Positions 60,239-64,000 of a DNA stretch of 64,000 bases are shown here, piece after piece; the first letter of the stretch is position 1; each line of letters starts with the position of its first letter. The translations under genes and the position numbers were made by a program. The notes below the pieces were generated by a model. The model was not told the origin of the DNA. It was given only the letters and a program-made list of their open reading frames with translations, and did no database searches. Location of the stretch: the NCBI GenBank assembly GCA_004009845.1, contig RMBW01000019.1, positions 310,001-374,000 on the forward strand. The letters run 5' to 3'. This stretch comes from Davidsoniella eucalypti (taxonomy: Eukaryota; Ascomycota; Sordariomycetes; Microascales; Ceratocystidaceae).

Positions 60239-61174
60239 ATTATCGCTGGGTTTGGGACGGTTGCTGCGCCGGAGGCTTGATCTTGGTGGGGCGGGCTTGG
60301 GATCTCTGGCGAGTTCCCTTGCGACCTGCACTTCCGGCAAGATCTGGGTTGGGGTAGAGCTCCCTTGGGGCTCTGGTGTCCGTTGGCTAGGGGCCGGTGA
60401 AGGGGCGGCCTCGGTGACCTCCTGGGGGGTGGTCTCAGTGTCCGCCTGAGGAGTGCGAAGTTTTCCACACTTCTCGTTTCTGGCCTCCAAGAATTTCGTC
60501 TGTTGGGCCTTCCGGATTTCCCGCTTCTCCAGTTCGTCCACTCTATTTCTTAGTGGGCACTGGGGGTCATCTGCTGGGTGTGGGCCTCGGCAGATGATGC
60601 ATTTTGATATGCATTCATGCGCGGCCTCGCAGCAGGGAGGATGGTCGGCACTTGTGTGTGCATTGGAGCCGCAGTGTTTGCACAGCTGGGCTCTGGAGCA
60701 GAGCTTCACATCGTGCCAAGAGAAGCATTTTGAGCATTGCTTCAGGGCTCTGGGTTTCTCCAGCAGTAGCCGGGTGGGGATCAGCCTAGAACCCATCTTG
60801 ATCCGTTTGGGAACTTTCGTTCCTACTGCTGGTATCTTCACCAGGAAGGTGACTTCCTCGCCCTTGCAGATTGGGCTGATATGCTCTGGAGTGGCTTTGG
60901 TGGCCGCTTGGAAGCACTCCGAAATCATTTCGGTCGTGATGGCTGTATTGCCTTCACTTCCCAGGCTGATTTCTTTGACCATTGGCCCCACTAGATAGGC
61001 ATCACAGGCGGATGCTTTTTCCAGGGTTGTGTCGGGGCCAAACCACGCCTTGATGGCCTCGGACTGGTCCAGGAGTTTGGCCCGGTCTGCCGAGCTGCGG
61101 GGAGTCAGGATAGTAAAAAATTCCGAGCCTATTGGAAGTATATATATACTATTAAGTAGCAAATTTCTTGTCAA
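60236..61174 (-). CDS. LINE A ORF1, Gag-like zinc-knuckle protein
   Basis: The open frame is 312 codons, but the first 15 or so (MTRNLLLNSIYILPIG) come from flanking AT-rich DNA next to tRNA-Pro, so the real ORF1 is 5' truncated. The element-derived part has a Gag-like region followed by three Cys/His knuckles at about residues 150-205: CSKCFSWHDVKLC, CKHCGSNAHTSADHPPC and CIICRGPHPADDPQC. A Pro/Thr-rich basic tail follows. These bind the element RNA in a ribonucleoprotein. The stop codon TAA overlaps the ORF2 start as TAATG (60238-60234). Confidence 0.85.
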   Translation of the reverse strand: MTRNLLLNSIYILPIGSEFFTILTPRSSADRAKLLDQSEAIKAWFGPDTTLEKASACDAYLVGPMVKEISLGSEGNTAITTEMISECFQAATKATPEHISPICKGEEVTFLVKIPAVGTKVPKRIKMGSRLIPTRLLLEKPRALKQCSKCFSWHDVKLCSRAQLCKHCGSNAHTSADHPPCCEAAHECISKCIICRGPHPADDPQCPLRNRVDELEKREIRKAQQTKFLEARNEKCGKLRTPQADTETTPQEVTEAAPSPAPSQRTPEPQGSSTPTQILPEVQVARELARDPKPAPPRSSLRRSNRPKPSDN

Positions 61175-61182
61175 AAATATAC

Positions 61183-61273
61183 GGTCTTGTGGTCTAGTGG
61201 TATGATTCTCGCTTAGGGTTAACCCTATAGCATAGCTTGCGAGAGGTCCCGTGTTCGATCCACGGCAAGACCC
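61183..61273 (+). tRNA. tRNA-Pro (anticodon AGG), with intron
   Basis: Same cloverleaf as the gene at 10217: acceptor GGTCTTG/CAAGACC, TTAGGG anticodon loop, a 19-nt intron with the AGGGTTAACCCT palindrome, and the same T-arm. The introns differ only in their 3' part. A T5 run at 61278-61282 terminates Pol III. The divergent LINE A copy begins 30-50 bp upstream. Confidence 0.93.
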
Positions 61274-61277
61274 CGAC

Positions 61278-61282
61278 TTTTT
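61278..61282 (+). terminator. Pol III T5 terminator of tRNA-Pro
   Basis: Five T residues start five bases after the tRNA discriminator base, the usual Pol III stop signal. Confidence 0.75.
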
Positions 61283-61579
61283 GATATTTTTGATATCTAC
61301 GTGGTTTGGAGAGAGAGTGTGGAGTCCTGTGACGCGGAGTTGGCTTTTTTAAACCTCATCTGTCTTTTTTTGTGGTAGTAAAGGCTAAAAATGGAAGAGC
61401 AGGCTTGTGGGTTTATGTTGTTCTACATACCTTGCTCTTATAAAAGGCAACGCTAATATACTATTGATACATTTATAAACTTGGTGTGAAGTAAAGTTGG
61501 TTAGATAGATGAATATGTATAGCCTTCGCGTGCCTAGATAAGTAAACTGTTTTGTTCTGATTTATCTATTGCTCTTTTT

Positions 61580-61760
61580 CGTCTACCTACTGTTATTTCG
61601 CAGCAACACGACGGCATGTTCCGGACGTGAGCAACTGGCTAATGCCATCTTCCAGCTAACCCCCAGGCGGTCAGCGATTGCAGATGCACATATATTCAAG
61701 CATCTCTTGTGACTTTTTAGGGTCCGGCTTTGGGGTCAAGAGAGCTCTCTGTCCAGCACA
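61580..61760 (+). repeat. Dispersed repeat, compact copy of 5640-6330
   Basis: Two blocks (about 61581-61615 and 61678-61745, the latter with TTCAAGCATCTC and TTTTTAGGGTC) match the split copy near 5.6-6.3 kb. No coding content. Confidence 0.6.
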
Positions 61761-61788
61761 GCGGGGTTCCGGGGTTGGACTACTCTGC

Positions 61789-62343
61789 CTACTTTATCCC
61801 TCCCCCTTGATTGTTGGTTATTCTTGTTCCGCCAAGAGCCGGAGATTTCGACATAACACGCTGGCAACATGACCTGTTGCTTTGGTGGTTTTCAGGAGCT
61901 TGTCCGTAAATCTCTCTGACTCCATAGTCTTGGCGGGGACCATTGTGTTTCCACCGGTCATGGCACTTATCAAAGTCACCATCTCCGGCTCTAGCTGCTA
62001 GAATGTGGCCCAGCTCCGTTCGGGTGAGTCCATTGTAGCGGGAGACACGGAAGGGAAGTTCGGCGAGGACACCTGTTAGTAGACGGTATCCTTTTTGCTT
62101 TCTCCACCATTCCTCATAGTCGAGACGTAGCCGGTCTCGTCTCCATCTCCGTGCTCCGGGCAAGGCTGGTGTTGATGGCAGATCTCGGCACCCCAGTTTT
62201 GCTTGCATATCCGCCAGCTCATTGCCGCCCACTGTTCTGTTCCGAATGATGCTTTGACTGAGAGACCACCAATACAAAAGTGACTGGCTTGACCTTGGCA
62301 AAAACCTGATCGAAAAGATTGTGATAATCTGTCTTTGGAACAA
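61789..62343 (-). mobile_element. RNase H tail of another Tad-like LINE
   Basis: The frame reads GGNELADMQAKLGC, the end of a LINE RNase H. About 60 residues later comes GLTRTELGHILAARAGDGDF and a CHDRWKHNG segment, which parallels STVGRILTARTGHGDFAEYH in LINE A ORF2 but is clearly divergent. The frame ends without a finger. It is a fragment of a second LINE family, lying next to a tRNA-Leu-like gene. Confidence 0.7.
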
Positions 62344-62367
62344 GACGGGCTAGACAGCCTAGCAAAT

Positions 62368-62468
62368 GGTCAAGACTGGGACTTGAACCCAGGCGGATTT
62401 CTCCATCAGGAAACTTGCGTCAAGGAACGGCCCTGGCCTGACGCCATAACCAACTCGGCCATCTTGCC
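62368..62468 (-). tRNA. tRNA-Leu-like gene (CAG?), intron, possibly pseudogene
   Basis: On the minus strand, acceptor GGCAAGA pairs with TCTTGAC with one G-A mismatch at position 2-71. The D-arm is TGGCCGAGTTGGTTATGGCG. The anticodon arm TCAGG...CCTGA encloses an interrupted loop that contains CAGG. A long variable arm follows, and the T-arm CTGGGTTCAAGTCCCAG is intact. These are type-II features of tRNA-Leu with an intron of about 20 nt. The base before the putative anticodon is C in place of the near-invariant T33, so function is doubtful. Confidence 0.6.
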
Positions 62469-62523
62469 AAATACAAATTGATATGGTTGTCGGGTGTCAC
62501 AAGTCACGTGACCGATGGCCATG

Positions 62524-62821
62524 CAACCTTCCCTCCTACAACCCTCGGGGAAGTACCTTTGAGTTCGAGTACCTCCCCCTCCGTCCAAAGACGAACTTTT
62601 CCCCTTCGTCGTGGGGGTTTAAGAGCGACCAGCACATATTCCCAATGCTGTTGTCCATTCTTTTTATCTTTTTAGATGCTCGTCGAGGGATGTTGTCACC
62701 AACAATCTCCCCCTTTTCACCACACTCTCTCGCGATCGCTGGTCTCCCGAGTCACTACACACTACAAAGCTCAGGGAGACACACTCGTACTCGAAGGGCA
62801 ACCTCTTTTTGAAGGTTCCGG
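62524..62821 (+). mobile_element. SINE-like element S4, head half
   Basis: Starts near AACCTTCCCTCCTACAACCC and follows S1 closely to GAAGGTTCCGG, where the other copies continue and this one stops. It abuts a tRNA-Ile 5' half in opposite orientation. A central stretch present in S1-S3 (near the GAGGCCTTGAGCCCG block) is deleted. Confidence 0.75.
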
Positions 62822-62862
62822 TTTATCAGTACGGCGCTCTAACCAACTGAGCTAAGCGAGCC
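62822..62862 (-). pseudogene. tRNA-Ile 5' half, broken in anticodon loop
   Basis: On the minus strand GGCTCGCTTAGCTCAGTTGG and TTAGAGCGCCGTACTGATAA form the acceptor 5' strand, D-arm and anticodon stem/loop (anticodon GAT) of a tRNA-Ile. The sequence then changes directly into element S4, and no 3' half is present. Confidence 0.7.
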
Positions 62863-63035
62863 GTCGTTGTTGTTGTTAAAAAAATACTTGGGGTTTTTGT
62901 ATCGCTAGTGGTCTTCTGTCTCTGATAGGCGTTGGCAGATTTATTGTCAAGTTTTCAACCTAAGGATGTGGCCCTTTCCGACCTTGCCTGTACTGTGACT
63001 ATTGTATTCATGATATATGTCTATTTCTCACTAGA
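62863..63035 (-). repeat. Repeat E, copy 2, with (AAC)n tail at tRNA-Ile half
   Basis: Homologue of 23370-23530. On the minus strand it ends in AAC units three bases before the tRNA-Ile half. Compared with copy 1 it has about 24 additional bases near 62896-62920. Confidence 0.7.
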
Positions 63036-63099
63036 GAAGTTGCTTTGGAAGAGTTGTGGTTGCTGATGTAAACGAAGCTGTTCTATACTACAATCTTCT

Positions 63100-64000
63100 A
63101 AATGAAACTTTACTGCACCATTTGATACTATGATTATTAGTATGTAGGAACGACAGATTTACAAAAAGTCCAAAACTGAGAGATTTGTTGGAATTTGTTT
63201 CATCTTAGACGCTGAATACTATCGTTCTCAAGGAAATCTCCATCTGCTTGCGTAAAAACTGGCACAAGGCCGAACTATTGCATGATAGACCTTTGAGATA
63301 ATCATACTTCCGTTCGGCAAAAACGTAATTTAGCTAGTTCAATATACTCTATTAAGGATTTTCACTAATACACACTCATAGGACTTTTTCTTGCTAGTTG
63401 GAAATTCATAAAGCCGTTGTAGGCTAAAACATGGTAAGTTGAGCAATGGGTATATGCTTCTCCTTTGCTCGATTCTTCATATCATTTTGTGTATGTTGCC
63501 ATGATTGCCACGGAGTGTGATATTATTCTTGTAGTATATTATCCTATACCTCGGAACCAAGATGTTTCCTGTGAAAAAAACTACATATGGCAATAAATTC
63601 AATGGCTGCTTCCTCCAGTATTTTTGAATAGTGTGTATAAGTGCTCATTTGATGTTAAAGAAAATGCACAAATATTTTGGTAAGGGTGGCAAACTCCACT
63701 TACAACTTCAACTAGTTAAAGTCGGGGAGCCGAGTCCTAGTAAGTTATGACTTCATATAGGACTCTTTCTTAGGACTCTTTCTTAGGACTTTTTTCGGAA
63801 TTCTTTGAGTATAAGAAGACGGTCTTTCTCCCCATCTAGGTGGTTTCTTCTTTCTCAAACTTCTTCCTCAACAACAACTTTTGGTTCACTTGGTTAATAC
63901 CATCCAAGCAATTAACACAACTACCTTCACACAATTACCAATCAACACAACTACCTTCTCACTACTTCTTAAGTAGTATTAAAAGCTTCTTACAGTGAGT
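63100..64000 (-). repeat. Right copy of 0.9-kb inverted repeat
   Basis: Reverse complement of 4504-5362. It runs to the last base of the window, so its outer edge is not visible. It contains the 13-bp repeat array in a shorter form and an insertion of about 35 bases near 63880. By position it should be the upstream region of a gene starting beyond 64000 on the plus strand. Confidence 0.9.

Larger units (their letters stand above)
56160..61140 (-). mobile_element. LINE A, Tad-like non-LTR retrotransposon
   Basis: Nearly complete LINE on the minus strand: 5'-truncated ORF1, full-length but frameshifted ORF2, a 3' UTR of about 330 bp (56160-56486) with an internal A/T tract, and a terminal tail of TCAAA-type repeats at 56160-56186. 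Coding order (zinc-knuckle Gag-like ORF1; endonuclease, reverse transcriptase, RNase H in ORF2) matches the Tad/I group. The 5' edge, at about 61130-61150, lies 30-50 bp from the first base of a tRNA-Pro. Relics of the same family occur at 32790-33700, and its 3' end is used by S2 and S3. Confidence 0.9.

Noticed and set aside
1..64000. CRISPR arrays, bacterial operons or ribosome-binding sites
   Set aside because: No regularly spaced short repeats with unique spacers, and the genes have spliceosomal introns, so the sequence is eukaryotic.

Overview
The window looks like a gene-sparse, transposon-rich piece of a filamentous ascomycete chromosome, most likely Pezizomycotina and perhaps Sordariomycetes. 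Short spliceosomal introns of about 50-230 nt with CTAAC-type branch sites, intron-containing nuclear tRNA genes, a GPI-anchored Thr/Ser/Val-rich wall protein, a NACHT-ankyrin (fungal NLR) relic and Tad-like LINEs support this. I cannot name the species.

Ten host protein genes are supported. From left to right they are: a 669-residue secreted protein (2330-4339, minus); a C2H2 zinc-finger protein (14260-16160, plus, 2 exons); a class-IV PLP enzyme resembling 4-amino-4-deoxychorismate lyase (17306-18228, minus, 2 exons); the mitochondrial import receptor TOM70 (20284-22378, plus, 4 exons); a small secreted protein (25804-26556, minus, 2 exons); a broken NACHT-ankyrin gene (33732-34640, plus); an allantoate-permease-type MFS transporter (35302-36979, plus, 2 exons); a long tandem-repeat GPI-anchored surface protein (40771-44080, plus, 3 exons); 3-isopropylmalate dehydrogenase LEU2 (44893-46545, minus, 5 exons including a 21-nt microexon); and a Gln-rich PHD-finger protein (47867 to about 51179, minus). 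They are unrelated housekeeping, surface and regulatory genes with no sign of a biosynthetic cluster.

The rest is dominated by retroelements that gather around tRNA genes and tRNA relics. These are two tRNA-Pro genes with introns (10217 and 61183), one tRNA-Lys gene (29196), a tRNA-Leu-like gene (62368-62468), and fragments of tRNA-Lys (6475, 31753) and tRNA-Ile (23284, 62822). Four element groups occur. (1) A non-LTR retrotransposon of the restriction-like-endonuclease (R2/CRE-like) type has two 5'-truncated copies; one ends exactly inside the anticodon loop of a tRNA-Lys sequence. (2) A Tad-like LINE, called LINE A here, has ORF1 and ORF2 joined by TAATG and lies at 56160-61140 minus, with relics elsewhere. 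(3) A non-autonomous SINE-like family, called S, has four copies, two of them sharing the 3' end of LINE A. (4) Short repeats with (AAC)n tails end 0-6 bp upstream of tRNA 5' ends. The most interesting candidate system is this tRNA-centred integration pattern, especially the element whose own 3' end repeats the tRNA-Lys anticodon loop.

A 0.9-kb segment upstream of the first secreted gene (4504-5362) recurs in inverted orientation at the right edge (63100-64000). The right end is therefore a mosaic of pieces found elsewhere in the window, and a paralogue of the secreted gene may lie just past position 64000. All calls were made by reading the sequence and conceptual translations; no database search was run.
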